A stretch of DNA of 45,200 bases. It comes from Candidatus Calescibacterium nevadense OTU 1 (GTDB lineage: Bacteria > Calescibacteriota > Calescibacteriia > Calescibacteriales > Calescibacteriaceae). This document shows positions 33,982 to 42,960 of this stretch, in pieces. The stretch is taken from assembly GCA_000494225.1 (NCBI GenBank), contig AWOA01000013.1, positions 24,685 through 69,884 on the forward strand, read 5' to 3'. A program made the translations under genes and the position numbers. The notes under the pieces were generated by a model, which worked only from the letters and a program-made list of their open reading frames with translations, did not search any database and was not told the DNA's origin. Within the stretch, counting starts at the first letter, position 1; every line of letters begins with the position of its first letter.

Positions 33982-35505
33982 TTAGTGTTGATGAATTTCA
34001 TCTCCTCCTTGTTTAAACCTTTCGATAGCAGACTTGAGCTTTATCTCAGAATCGATAAGGAATGTTCCAGAAGCTACAATTTCTTCATCGCCGGACAAAC
34101 CACTCTCCACAACATATCCATCTTTTACCCTATCGCCTAAAACAACCTCACGAGGAATAATTCTTCCACTTACTCCCTTTACAAAAACATAATGCTTTTC
34201 ACCAGACCAAAGAACTGAATCTTCAGGGACAACTACTTTCCTACCTATCGGGATATTAAGGTAGACTGAAACATACATTCCGGGTTTTAAGGTTAAGTCT
34301 TTATTTTCAACATCAATTCTTACTCTCACAGTTCTCCTTTGAGGGTCAATATAAGGATATATGTAAGATACTTGTCCTTGGGTTTCAAATCCGAGTATAT
34401 CGCTTTTTATTACTGCATTGTATCCGTTTTTTATGTTTTTGATGTCGTTCTCGTAAAATTCTGCGATCACCCATATATGTGATAGGTCTGCAATTCGGAA
34501 GAGTTCTGTTTCCGGTGAGATGAACTGCCCCTCAAAAACATTCTTTTTCATTATAAAACCACTTACAGGAGACCTCACAACAAAATAAGGAGAAACATTT
34601 TCTTCTTTCCCACCCGATTTTTTAACAAGGTCTGCGATATCTTTTTCAGAAACTCCGTATATCTGAAGTCTTGTTTTTGAAGATTCCAAAAGCTCTTGGC
34701 AGTAACCAGCTCGCGTGTGATCTTTTCCTTCTCTCTCACAAGTTTTCAGAACTGTTATGTAATCTCGAATAGATGCTGCAAGATCAGGAGAGTATATCTT
34801 CAAGAGCGGAGTGCCCTTTGATACGAACTTTCCCTCGTAGTCAGCATACAGCTCTTCAATCCAGCCTGAGTATTTTAAAGATATAGATTTTATTCTTCTT
34901 TCATCGAGTTCAACTATCCCAGCTCCTCTTATTTCTTTTGATACATTTTTTATTTGAACTTTTACGAACTTCAAACCTAAGGTGATACGTGATATTTCAA
35001 ACTCATCAACAGAACTTCTTCTTTCGTGTTCATGCTCGTGGTGATAGTGGTGTTCTTCCTCTTTGTGATGATGTTCTTCTTTTTTTTCTTTCTTCACAGG
35101 CACGAGTTTCATTCCACATATAGGACAGTCCCCGGGTTTATCTGATATATAACTTGGGTGCATAGGACAGTGATACAAAGTTTTCTGCTCCGATCGTTCA
35201 GATTCAGATTTCTTTTCTTCTCTTTTATCCCTTTTAATCTTGACCAACTTCATTCCACATATAGGACAGTCTCCAGGTTTATCTGATACATAACTTGGGT
35301 GCATAGGACAGTGATAAAGTTGTGTTTTGTTTTCGGTTTGAGATTCAGTTTCCTTTTCATGAGATGCATTTTTCTTTTCACGAGAACATGCTTGAGAAAG
35401 AGAGATGAAAAATCCAAAAAACAAAATTAAAAAGACCTGAGTAAGCTCAAAAAGCCTTCTATTTTTCCCTAAACCCGTAATTTTATCTTTCCTTGTTGAA
35501 CTCAT
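33982..35505 (-). CDS. cusB: CusB-type membrane-fusion lipoprotein with two metal-binding modules
   Basis: A 507-residue periplasmic adaptor linking CusA to the outer-membrane channel. It has a signal peptide with lipobox SLSQAC (Cys40). Two near-identical heavy-metal-binding modules at residues 63-88 and 110-135 each carry YHCPMHPSY and CPICGMKL. A His-rich linker (~145-160, HHHKEEEHHYHHEHEH) follows, then barrel-sandwich, hairpin and beta-barrel domains of the membrane-fusion family, including FVVRSPVSGFI and IADLSHIWVIAEFYEND. A single such module is common in this family; two plus a His-rich stretch should strengthen metal capture. GGAGGTGA precedes the ATG, which overlaps the 3' end of the CusC-like gene by 23 bp. 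Confidence 0.93.
   Translation of the reverse strand: MSSTRKDKITGLGKNRRLFELTQVFLILFFGFFISLSQACSREKKNASHEKETESQTENKTQLYHCPMHPSYVSDKPGDCPICGMKLVKIKRDKREEKKSESERSEQKTLYHCPMHPSYISDKPGDCPICGMKLVPVKKEKKEEHHHKEEEHHYHHEHEHERRSSVDEFEISRITLGLKFVKVQIKNVSKEIRGAGIVELDERRIKSISLKYSGWIEELYADYEGKFVSKGTPLLKIYSPDLAASIRDYITVLKTCEREGKDHTRAGYCQELLESSKTRLQIYGVSEKDIADLVKKSGGKEENVSPYFVVRSPVSGFIMKKNVFEGQFISPETELFRIADLSHIWVIAEFYENDIKNIKNGYNAVIKSDILGFETQGQVSYIYPYIDPQRRTVRVRIDVENKDLTLKPGMYVSVYLNIPIGRKVVVPEDSVLWSGEKHYVFVKGVSGRIIPREVVLGDRVKDGYVVESGLSGDEEIVASGTFLIDSEIKLKSAIERFKQGGDEIHQH
35101..35319 (-). repeat. duplicated metal-binding module within cusB
   Basis: Two 78-bp near-identical segments (35242-35319 and 35101-35178), 141 bp apart in register, encode the two CPMHP...CPICGM modules. 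Most codons are identical at the DNA level, with a few silent or conservative changes (Val/Ile), indicating a fairly recent in-frame duplication. Confidence 0.9.
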
Positions 35506-36679
35506 AGTTTATCACCTCCTTTTCATCTAAACCTAAAAGTTTTTCGATATTTGCGTTATACTTTCTGTTGAGGGACACATATCTTTTTTCTTCTATCTTG
35601 TATGAAAGAAGTAGTGTTAATGAATCGATTACAGTTAGGAAATCAACTTTTCCAACTTCCCAGTTTGCTCGCGCGGCGGAAAAATTCAGTTCCGCTTGTG
35701 GTATAATCACCTCCTTATATAATTTCCAGAGCTCAAACGATGAATCAGAAAGATCTTTGAAAGATTTGAGTAGGTTCAAAACTCTGTTTTTTTCCGCTTC
35801 AAACCTTGAATGAGATGAAAGAAGAATCTCCTGAGATTCCATTATCTTTTTCACTTCTTTTTTCCTAAAAAAAGCTGGTATTTCAAAAGTTATCATCGCT
35901 CTCATCATTCCCCCCATGGTATCAAACATGAAACCAAAATCTGGATAAAGTTCGGTCTTTGATGCAAAAAGATCAGATTTGCTCAATTCAATTTCAGCCT
36001 GTAAAACCTGCAACTGGGGAGAATGTGCAAGAGCAATATCTTTTAGCTGCGAATAAGGCAAATCAAATTTAGCTGGGAAAATATCACCTTCTGGAAAAAT
36101 ATTAGAATCAGGGATTTCTCCTACAAGTTCGCTTATCTTCGAAGACAAAACCGAAATATCGGCAGACAAATTTATAATTCTTTCTTGGATTTTAGATAGC
36201 TCAATTTGAACTCGTATTAAAGAGGCAATAGGTTCTTGACCAAACCTATATCTTGATTGAACAACCTCTGCAAGGTCAGAAACTAACATTTTCATATCTT
36301 CAAGTATTTCTTTTTGCGAGTAGATAAACCAGAGTTCAAAGTAATGTTCCTTTATCTGTGTTTTTATCTCCCACTTCATAAGTTCGAGTCTTTTCAGTTC
36401 AAGCGAAGATACAGAATCGGCTTTTTTACCAAGAGCATTTAACTTTGAAGGGAAAGGGAGTTTTTGTGATATAGAGAACTCAAATCTTGGTTCCGAAAAA
36501 GAGGCACCAAAACCGATCTCCGGATTTGGCAACCACCAACGATAATACTCTTTCTGATACAAAGTTGCTCTATAAATCCTTTGTGCAGATAAAATTTCTG
36601 GATTATTTTTCATTGCCTTATTTAAAAGTTCTTCCAAACTAATTTGAAACAGAAAAATAGGCATTAAAAATAATGCCAT
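35483..36679 (-). CDS. TolC-family outer-membrane channel (CusC-like)
   Basis: A 398-residue outer-membrane efflux protein of the TolC/CusC family. The mature N-terminus ISLEELLNKAMKNNPEI is the family hallmark. Two long coiled-coil helical regions (residues ~90-180 and ~280-370) and beta-segments such as LPNPEIGFGASFSEPRFEFS fit a TolC barrel and alpha-tunnel. The start is fixed by AAGGAGGTGA before the ATG at 36679, which leaves an unusually short signal peptide (about 12 residues, no basic residue). First of the three pump genes, it overlaps cusB by 23 bp. It should export the metal delivered by CusBA. Shorter than E. coli CusC (~460 residues). Confidence 0.88.
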   Translation of the reverse strand: MALFLMPIFLFQISLEELLNKAMKNNPEILSAQRIYRATLYQKEYYRWWLPNPEIGFGASFSEPRFEFSISQKLPFPSKLNALGKKADSVSSLELKRLELMKWEIKTQIKEHYFELWFIYSQKEILEDMKMLVSDLAEVVQSRYRFGQEPIASLIRVQIELSKIQERIINLSADISVLSSKISELVGEIPDSNIFPEGDIFPAKFDLPYSQLKDIALAHSPQLQVLQAEIELSKSDLFASKTELYPDFGFMFDTMGGMMRAMITFEIPAFFRKKEVKKIMESQEILLSSHSRFEAEKNRVLNLLKSFKDLSDSSFELWKLYKEVIIPQAELNFSAARANWEVGKVDFLTVIDSLTLLLSYKIEEKRYVSLNRKYNANIEKLLGLDEKEVINYEFNKER

Positions 36680-36777
36680 ATTATTTCACCTCCTTTTCTT
36701 TTTTATATTCAATTACTTTGTGAGTTACTATCCTACGTTGATATAGCTAAATTCTGTAAAAAAAGACAGAAGATGAT

Positions 36778-37197
36778 TTACAATTGGCGAGGTGGGTGAA
36801 ACTTATCTTTTATAGATAAAATTTCCTTACTTATTTCTGAAACTAAACCGAAACTTTTAGGATGCAAATCTTGTAAAGATTCTTTTTGGTGTAAAGCGTA
36901 TGGCGTAGAAAAGTTTGAACAACAAATTTTATTGTAAGAACAACAATCTGAATGTAAAGCGGAAGAAAAAACCTGATAATCAAAAATTAAATTTTGTTTT
37001 TCGCTTTCCTCACTCTTACCTTTACAACACTTGTGAGAAACCTTACCTTCATTTTCTCCTCCGTAGCTCATAAAATTCTTGCTCTGCAATAACTTTTTCA
37101 CATGGCATAAAGGATATTTTATATTAGAAAGATTATAGAGAACGAGAAATAAAAGAAGAAAAGAGGAAGCTAAAATTTTCAGCTTACCCACTATCAA
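36778..37197 (-). CDS. cysteine-rich exported protein upstream of the cus genes
   Basis: Not recognised. A 139-residue protein with a hydrophobic N-terminal segment (residues 8-25) acting as signal or anchor. The mature part has seven Cys, six of them in three vicinal pairs (KCCKGK at 57-58, DCCSYN at 85-86, ICCSNF at 92-93), plus several His, consistent with thiol coordination of Cu(I)/Ag(I). The start is uncertain: TTG at 37197 or GTG at 37191, neither with a good ribosome site. The gene lies 98 bp before the CusC-like gene on the same strand, and an inverted repeat TTCTGT/ACAGAA (36752-36771) sits between them. A periplasmic metal buffer, chaperone or sensor for the pump is inferred from position and composition. 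Confidence 0.6.
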   Translation of the reverse strand: MIVGKLKILASSFLLLFLVLYNLSNIKYPLCHVKKLLQSKNFMSYGGENEGKVSHKCCKGKSEESEKQNLIFDYQVFSSALHSDCCSYNKICCSNFSTPYALHQKESLQDLHPKSFGLVSEISKEILSIKDKFHPPRQL

Positions 37198-37243
37198 TAA
37201 ATTAAGCTCAGAGTAAAAAATTTTCCTTTTCCTGTAAATTTTT

Positions 37244-39196
37244 TCAATTTGTCGGAATGAGAAGGACTTGACCTGGATAAATTCTGTCTCCCCTCAGATT
37301 ATTTAATTCCTTTATCTTCCTGATTTCAACGCCATACCTTTTTGATATTAAAAATAAGTTTTCTCCTTTTCTTACTCTATGCCTCACGATGGTGTTTTTC
37401 TTAGCCTGATGAGAGTTTGATATATTTACTTGTTTTTGCTTTCGCGGACCTGTAATAATGGTATTGCTCCGACCTGAAACTTTTGATTTATAATAATTTG
37501 AACTTGCTGATGGAAGAGAAGCATGGCTAAAATTATGAGTTGGAATTTTCAGAACTGCACCTCTATAAACTTTGCTTCCTTTAATTCCATTTAATCTCTT
37601 TATTTCTTGGACTGGAACCTGAAATCGTAAAGCAATTGAACTTAAAGACTCCACTTTTTTTCTCACCTTATAGAGTATGAAAGGTTTAACATAAACATAA
37701 ACTGGCAATATAAAAGTTTCTCCTTTTTCCACAGATTCTTTTAAGTCATCAAGAAAAGGATTCCACAAGTCCAAATTTTTTCCCAAAGATACATAGTTTA
37801 TGATTTGGTCTCCACTGCTAACATCTTTTGTAGGAGTTATATAAAGCCATCCGCCCACAACTTTTTTCTGGTAATCATCTTTTGGTACTGGCGAAAAAGA
37901 GTGTCTTACAGCAGGATAAAATCGAGTAGCAAAAGCTTCAAAGAATTTAATCCTTTCCTCAACAAGCTTACCTTTACCTTTTGGAACCTTCAACTCAAAT
38001 TCGTAGGGAGGAGTAACTGGGAGACGAAGTGAAGGATTGAGTTCCCACAAATCTGAAATATCACATTCACATATTTTAGATAAAGAGAATATATCTATTT
38101 GCTTTGATATTTTCACTATATCAAACTCAAAATCGCCCTCATCTTTGAAATCATCTTTTGAGAATCCAAACTTTTCTAGATTTTTCGTTATAAGTGCGAG
38201 AGCTATTATTTTTGGTACATATCCTTGAGTTTCCCGAGGTATAAGGCCTCTTTTTACAAAATACCAATAATCTTTTTTACCCCCTGCTCTTTCAATTGCT
38301 CTTTCTATTCTCCTCTCTCCTGCATTGTAGCCAGCCCATGCTAAATACCAGTTTCCGAACATATCATACAAGTCTTTGAGGTAATTCAAAGCTGCATAGG
38401 TTGATTTTATAACATCTCTTCTTTCATCAACCCACAAATCAATTTTGAGGTCATATCTTCTTGCAGTTCCTTCTATGAATTGCCATGGTCCAACAGCATT
38501 CATAGGAGAAACTGCACGAGTTGAAAAGCCGGATTCCGCCATCGCAACAAAGATAAGGTCATCTGGCAACCCGTAGGATTTTATTATTCTTCTAATTACT
38601 TTCTCGTATTTAAAATACCTCCTGAGCCATTTTTCAAGATGCTGTCTAAATTTAGTTTCAGTAAAAAGATAGATATAGTAATCAACATATCTGTTAAGCT
38701 CAACAGGAATATTAAAATAACCAAAACCTTTCACAAAGTATTTCTCTATTTTAGTTATACTTTCAGGAAAAGACCGTGTTAAAGCTTCTTGAAACAGTTT
38801 GTCTATTTCTTCCATTTCTAACGCTTCGCTTGATTGCTCCTCAAAAAATGGTAGCTCTTCCGAATCCGATGGGTTAAAAGCAATCTCCTCCAAATTCCAC
38901 ATATCTTTGTCTATTTTCTGAGAAAGATCAATAAATGGTTTATCTGGATATTGCTGATCTTGAAAATCTTTTTCTTCTCTGTTTTTTAATATATCATTTT
39001 TTACCTCTTGTTTCGCTTCTTGTTTTTCGGATTGACCAACTCCTAATAATGCTCCTTGATTAACCTGTTCTTTTGGAGAAGACAAGAAAGGCAGAAATGA
39101 ACAACCAGATGAAGATGCAATAATAATAAATGACAGAACAGCAGAAAAGAAACCAACGTCACAGAAATTTCCTTCTATTTTTTTTTTACGAAACAT
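37244..39196 (-). CDS. MltD-like lytic transglycosylase lipoprotein with LysM domains
   Basis: A 650-residue envelope lipoprotein that cleaves peptidoglycan glycan strands. The signal peptide ends in the lipobox SSGC (Cys32). A Glu/Gln-rich disordered stretch (~40-130) precedes a helical region, then the SLT domain (~205-320) with catalytic Glu221 in AMAESGFS, followed by AVGPWQFI and LAWAGYNAGERR. Two clear LysM domains are at residues ~506-552 and ~603-648, with a degenerate third near 450-500. The order signal-SLT-LysM matches MltD. No ribosome site is visible at the ATG. It is downstream of the two TPR genes on the same strand, possibly one envelope unit. Confidence 0.9.
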   Translation of the reverse strand: MFRKKKIEGNFCDVGFFSAVLSFIIIASSSGCSFLPFLSSPKEQVNQGALLGVGQSEKQEAKQEVKNDILKNREEKDFQDQQYPDKPFIDLSQKIDKDMWNLEEIAFNPSDSEELPFFEEQSSEALEMEEIDKLFQEALTRSFPESITKIEKYFVKGFGYFNIPVELNRYVDYYIYLFTETKFRQHLEKWLRRYFKYEKVIRRIIKSYGLPDDLIFVAMAESGFSTRAVSPMNAVGPWQFIEGTARRYDLKIDLWVDERRDVIKSTYAALNYLKDLYDMFGNWYLAWAGYNAGERRIERAIERAGGKKDYWYFVKRGLIPRETQGYVPKIIALALITKNLEKFGFSKDDFKDEGDFEFDIVKISKQIDIFSLSKICECDISDLWELNPSLRLPVTPPYEFELKVPKGKGKLVEERIKFFEAFATRFYPAVRHSFSPVPKDDYQKKVVGGWLYITPTKDVSSGDQIINYVSLGKNLDLWNPFLDDLKESVEKGETFILPVYVYVKPFILYKVRKKVESLSSIALRFQVPVQEIKRLNGIKGSKVYRGAVLKIPTHNFSHASLPSASSNYYKSKVSGRSNTIITGPRKQKQVNISNSHQAKKNTIVRHRVRKGENLFLISKRYGVEIRKIKELNNLRGDRIYPGQVLLIPTN

Positions 39197-39271
39197 TTTT
39201 TACACTAATAAATTTTACAATTTCGTATCAAAAGAACTAAAACTTAGCTAAATATTAAAATTTTTAAATTT

Positions 39272-42200
39272 TTAATCTCTCTTTCCCATAAGTTTATCGG
39301 AATCAAAATAAAATAAACCATTTTCAGATTGCAATACAAAGTATCCAGAAAAAAGATTTTGCATAACAGCATTTAATGATTCTAATCTGAGATTTTCTGG
39401 GTTGCTTAATTTGAATATATCCTTTTGTTTCATCTTCTTTGCGAAGACAGATTTTTCCTCTTTCGTTTCCTCTTCTACTGGTGGGATTGAATCAGCTCTC
39501 ATAGAAAAAGTTAGTGCAACATCTTGGTATATATCATCCTCCACTTCAACGGGTGCGAGAGGGTCAAGCATTTTCAGATGCTTAAATATCAGAGCGGTCC
39601 ACTCATTTCTAACTCCAAGCTGTTTTATTCTATCAACAGCTCCGGAGAAAATTTTTATTGCATTATCTTCGAGTGGGAAAGCTTGTTTTTCTAGTTCCTC
39701 CCTATAAACGGCTTCCGCTAAAGACCTTTCCTCCGGGTCTCGTATTGACCTTATTTCTGGCGGAATAGGAGAATTAATAAGCATATCTGCAAAGTCTTGA
39801 AAAGCAAATCCCATATAATAAATAGCAGCAAATGACCAATTTGGGTCTCCGAGTTTTGCTATATCTCCCATCTCATTTTGGACTTTTTTGAGCATTTCTG
39901 ACTTCTTTTTTAGTTTACCTGCCAGCTGCTTCTGTCTATCATCACTCGTTATTCTTATTTTCCTATACTCATCGAAGGTTTTTTTAGCAAAATGAAATTT
40001 TGCCTCAGCATATATACTCACTGCTTTTCTTTTATCTTCATCTGGGAGTTTTTGCCAAATATTTATAATATCGGAAAAAATTTTCTCCATTTCGTTTGGC
40101 TTTGATTTTTCATAAGATTTTGCGATTTTATATTTTGCATAAACTACATCGTATGTGTTTGATTTCTTTTTTTGTTTTTCCGTCTCTTCTATAAAACGAG
40201 AAAGAAGTTCTCGCATTTTTTGCATGTTGCCAGCCTTCTCATAAAGGTCAGCAGCTCTTCTTATATAAAGAAGAGGTTCTTTTTCTGATTTACCGAATTC
40301 ATCATAATACCTTAATGTCCACTCTGCCGCTTCATTAAATTTTCCCAACCCCGTGTAAATTGAAATTATAGCCATCACCGTCTTATTGAGTATATCTTTC
40401 TCAATATCAGATAAATTCTTTTTGTTTTTAAGTTCTCTTTCTAACCTAATATAAGTTTCAAGTGCTTGGTCAAAAAAGAAAAGACTTGAAAGCGCAACAG
40501 CTCTTACATATAAAACATCATATCTTAAATCAGATTCAGGGAATTTTTTCAAAAACTCATCAGAAAAATTCAAGACATCGTCATAATTTTTCATTTCATA
40601 ATACATCATAACAACGTTATAAAGAGCATCGTCTATGAATTCAGAATCAGGGAAAAGTTGAGGGATTTTAAGATAGTAGGAAATAGCTTCCTGAAAATTT
40701 TTAGATTTTTCGTAGTTTGAAGCTATGGAAAACAGAGCTTTCGCTCCCGCGTCATTTATATATTTTATATCTTCTTGGGAGAAAATATCTTTTCTTTCCC
40801 TTGCCTTCAGCGAGAAATCCAATACTCTCATCAAATCTCCCTTCTCTATATATATTCTGAGGATTTCAAGCATAGAATCAGCTATCACTTCAGAGCCCGG
40901 ATATCTTTCAATTATTTTTGAGAACATAAATAAAGCTTCATCTTTTTTACCCTCGGAAGATATAACTTTTGCAGCTTTATATAGGGCTACAGGAACTCTT
41001 CTATCGAGTGGGAAGAGCCTCTCGTATAAGAACGCTGCGTTTTTTAAATTTTCAGGCGCATCCTTCATACCGGCAGACAAAGCCTGGTCAGAAGCTATAA
41101 CCATTCCCCAAGCAGCCTCTTGAATAAATTTGTTTTGTTTGACCTTAGTATTTTCCACATTCATTTTGTAGTACTTGAAAGCATCGGAAAATTTCTTTTG
41201 ATTAAAATAAAGTTCGCCGAGCAGGAACTGAACTTCGGCAGAAAATTCACTATCTGGGAAAAATCTGAGGAAAAGAATATAAGATGATTCAGCATCTGAG
41301 AGCAAACCTTTTGAATGATAATATTTTGCAGCTTCTAACAATCCCTCTTCAAGCCTTTTTACATTCTTATCAAGTTCATCTTTGTTTTTTTGTGCCCACT
41401 CAGAAGCTGGTCCCCACTTTTCGGCCATTTTCACCTGCCAGGAAATCGCCCCAGATATATCACCTGACTTTTTCAAGGCTTCAAAAATGCCAAAAGCTGC
41501 TCTTATTGATCTTGGGGAGGGATAGAATCTATCTATAAGATTTTTGAAAGAAAGCATGGCTTCGTTGTACTTGCCCTGTTCGAGAAAAACTTTACCTTGT
41601 GCTTCAAGCAAAAAGGCCTCTGGATTATCTTGAATTTGAGAAATAATCGGATAAACTTTGTTTAAAACAGAGAGTATAGCTTCTTTTCTTGATCTTTCAA
41701 GCGAATCAAATCCACCAAGTTCAACTATAGAAGTTATAATGTAATCTAGGGATTCATTTATAAGGCTCAACCTATCGGATGTTTCTTTACCATAAGAAGC
41801 ATCTATTGTTTCTATAAAATAATCTATTGCAGACGAATAATCCCCCTTTCTAAAATATGTCCATGCAAGCTTATATAAAGCTTTTGAATAGAAAGGGCTT
41901 TCGGGAAAATCAAGGACAACAAGGTAGAACTTCTCTGCATTTTCTAAATCACCGATATTAAAGTAAAATTCTCCTGCTCTCATAGCAGCTTCAGCAGCAA
42001 ACTGAGATAACCTTATTTCAGAAAGTGGGACAAAGAACTTCTCAACTGCTTCCTCTTGCATTCCCATTTCGTCAAGAATGTATCCAGCAAGATACATGAC
42101 AGCATCCTTCAATGGGAAGTCTTTATATTTTTTCAAGAAATCTTCATATATTTTGATAACTGGAGAAAAATCCTTTTGAGGTGGCACCCTACCCTCTAAT

Positions 42201-42826
42201 AATGCCTGTTCATAAGCCTGAATATATTCGTAGCTTAGCCTTTCATACAGAATTTCTGCATATCTCAAAATAGCATATGGAGCCAACGGCGAATCCGAAA
42301 AATTTTCTATATATTTTTGAAGAGCCTCCATAAGCTCTTCGCGTCTTGTGTTTTCAACTTCCAAAAATGGCTTCATTTTATCAGAGAAGAAATTTGATAT
42401 CTTTGACATCTCAATCTGCAAACGGATTTCTAAAAGTTCCTTCATAATACCCTTTATTTTTTCAAATCTATCCAAATAGATTGCAAGAGCCTTAGGTTGA
42501 AATTCTCTTTTGATCAAATAATCATAAATATCAGGTGAATAACCGGATTTCCACTCATTTATCTTCATCATAATTTTATCGTAGTATCCATCTGATTTAG
42601 TTGAATCGGGAGTTTGAATAGGAAGAGCTCGATCGCTAACTTTCTGAGAAGGAGTATCTTTTTTCTTTTCTTCTTTTATTTTTCTATCTTGCGACTTTGA
42701 TTTTTCCTGATTTTTTTGCGTTCTCGCCTTTTCAGAGAAAACAGGAGCAGGATAAATCAAACCAAAAGAAAAAATTATGGAAATAGATAAAAATCCGAAC
42801 TTAAAAAGATCTTTAAGAAATTTCAT
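39272..42826 (-). CDS. large exported TPR-repeat protein
   Basis: A ~1184-residue exported protein made almost wholly of tetratricopeptide (TPR) repeats. From the ATG at 42826 it has a signal peptide (MKFLKDLFKFGFLSISIIFS, cleavage near PVFS-EK); an in-frame ATG at 42862 is the alternative, and neither has a ribosome site. A Lys-rich linker is followed by many ~34-residue helix pairs of the BamD/YbgF type with the recurring FPxSxFxxxALYxLAxxYF pattern (for example FPESPFYSKALYKLAWTYF and FPDSEFSAEVQFLLGELYF). Such arrays act as periplasmic scaffolds. It is next to another TPR protein and the MltD-like gene. No catalytic domain was found. Confidence 0.8.
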   Translation of the reverse strand: MKFLKDLFKFGFLSISIIFSFGLIYPAPVFSEKARTQKNQEKSKSQDRKIKEEKKKDTPSQKVSDRALPIQTPDSTKSDGYYDKIMMKINEWKSGYSPDIYDYLIKREFQPKALAIYLDRFEKIKGIMKELLEIRLQIEMSKISNFFSDKMKPFLEVENTRREELMEALQKYIENFSDSPLAPYAILRYAEILYERLSYEYIQAYEQALLEGRVPPQKDFSPVIKIYEDFLKKYKDFPLKDAVMYLAGYILDEMGMQEEAVEKFFVPLSEIRLSQFAAEAAMRAGEFYFNIGDLENAEKFYLVVLDFPESPFYSKALYKLAWTYFRKGDYSSAIDYFIETIDASYGKETSDRLSLINESLDYIITSIVELGGFDSLERSRKEAILSVLNKVYPIISQIQDNPEAFLLEAQGKVFLEQGKYNEAMLSFKNLIDRFYPSPRSIRAAFGIFEALKKSGDISGAISWQVKMAEKWGPASEWAQKNKDELDKNVKRLEEGLLEAAKYYHSKGLLSDAESSYILFLRFFPDSEFSAEVQFLLGELYFNQKKFSDAFKYYKMNVENTKVKQNKFIQEAAWGMVIASDQALSAGMKDAPENLKNAAFLYERLFPLDRRVPVALYKAAKVISSEGKKDEALFMFSKIIERYPGSEVIADSMLEILRIYIEKGDLMRVLDFSLKARERKDIFSQEDIKYINDAGAKALFSIASNYEKSKNFQEAISYYLKIPQLFPDSEFIDDALYNVVMMYYEMKNYDDVLNFSDEFLKKFPESDLRYDVLYVRAVALSSLFFFDQALETYIRLERELKNKKNLSDIEKDILNKTVMAIISIYTGLGKFNEAAEWTLRYYDEFGKSEKEPLLYIRRAADLYEKAGNMQKMRELLSRFIEETEKQKKKSNTYDVVYAKYKIAKSYEKSKPNEMEKIFSDIINIWQKLPDEDKRKAVSIYAEAKFHFAKKTFDEYRKIRITSDDRQKQLAGKLKKKSEMLKKVQNEMGDIAKLGDPNWSFAAIYYMGFAFQDFADMLINSPIPPEIRSIRDPEERSLAEAVYREELEKQAFPLEDNAIKIFSGAVDRIKQLGVRNEWTALIFKHLKMLDPLAPVEVEDDIYQDVALTFSMRADSIPPVEEETKEEKSVFAKKMKQKDIFKLSNPENLRLESLNAVMQNLFSGYFVLQSENGLFYFDSDKLMGKRD

Positions 42827-42960
42827 TATTTTCAAATTCTTATATCCCGCTACACTTATCATATTTTTTAAACCTCAACTATTATTTTTTTATCATTCCA
42901 ATTTTATCTTTACCCAGATTTAACTTATATTCGCTTTTATTTACTTACTTATCCATTTAA

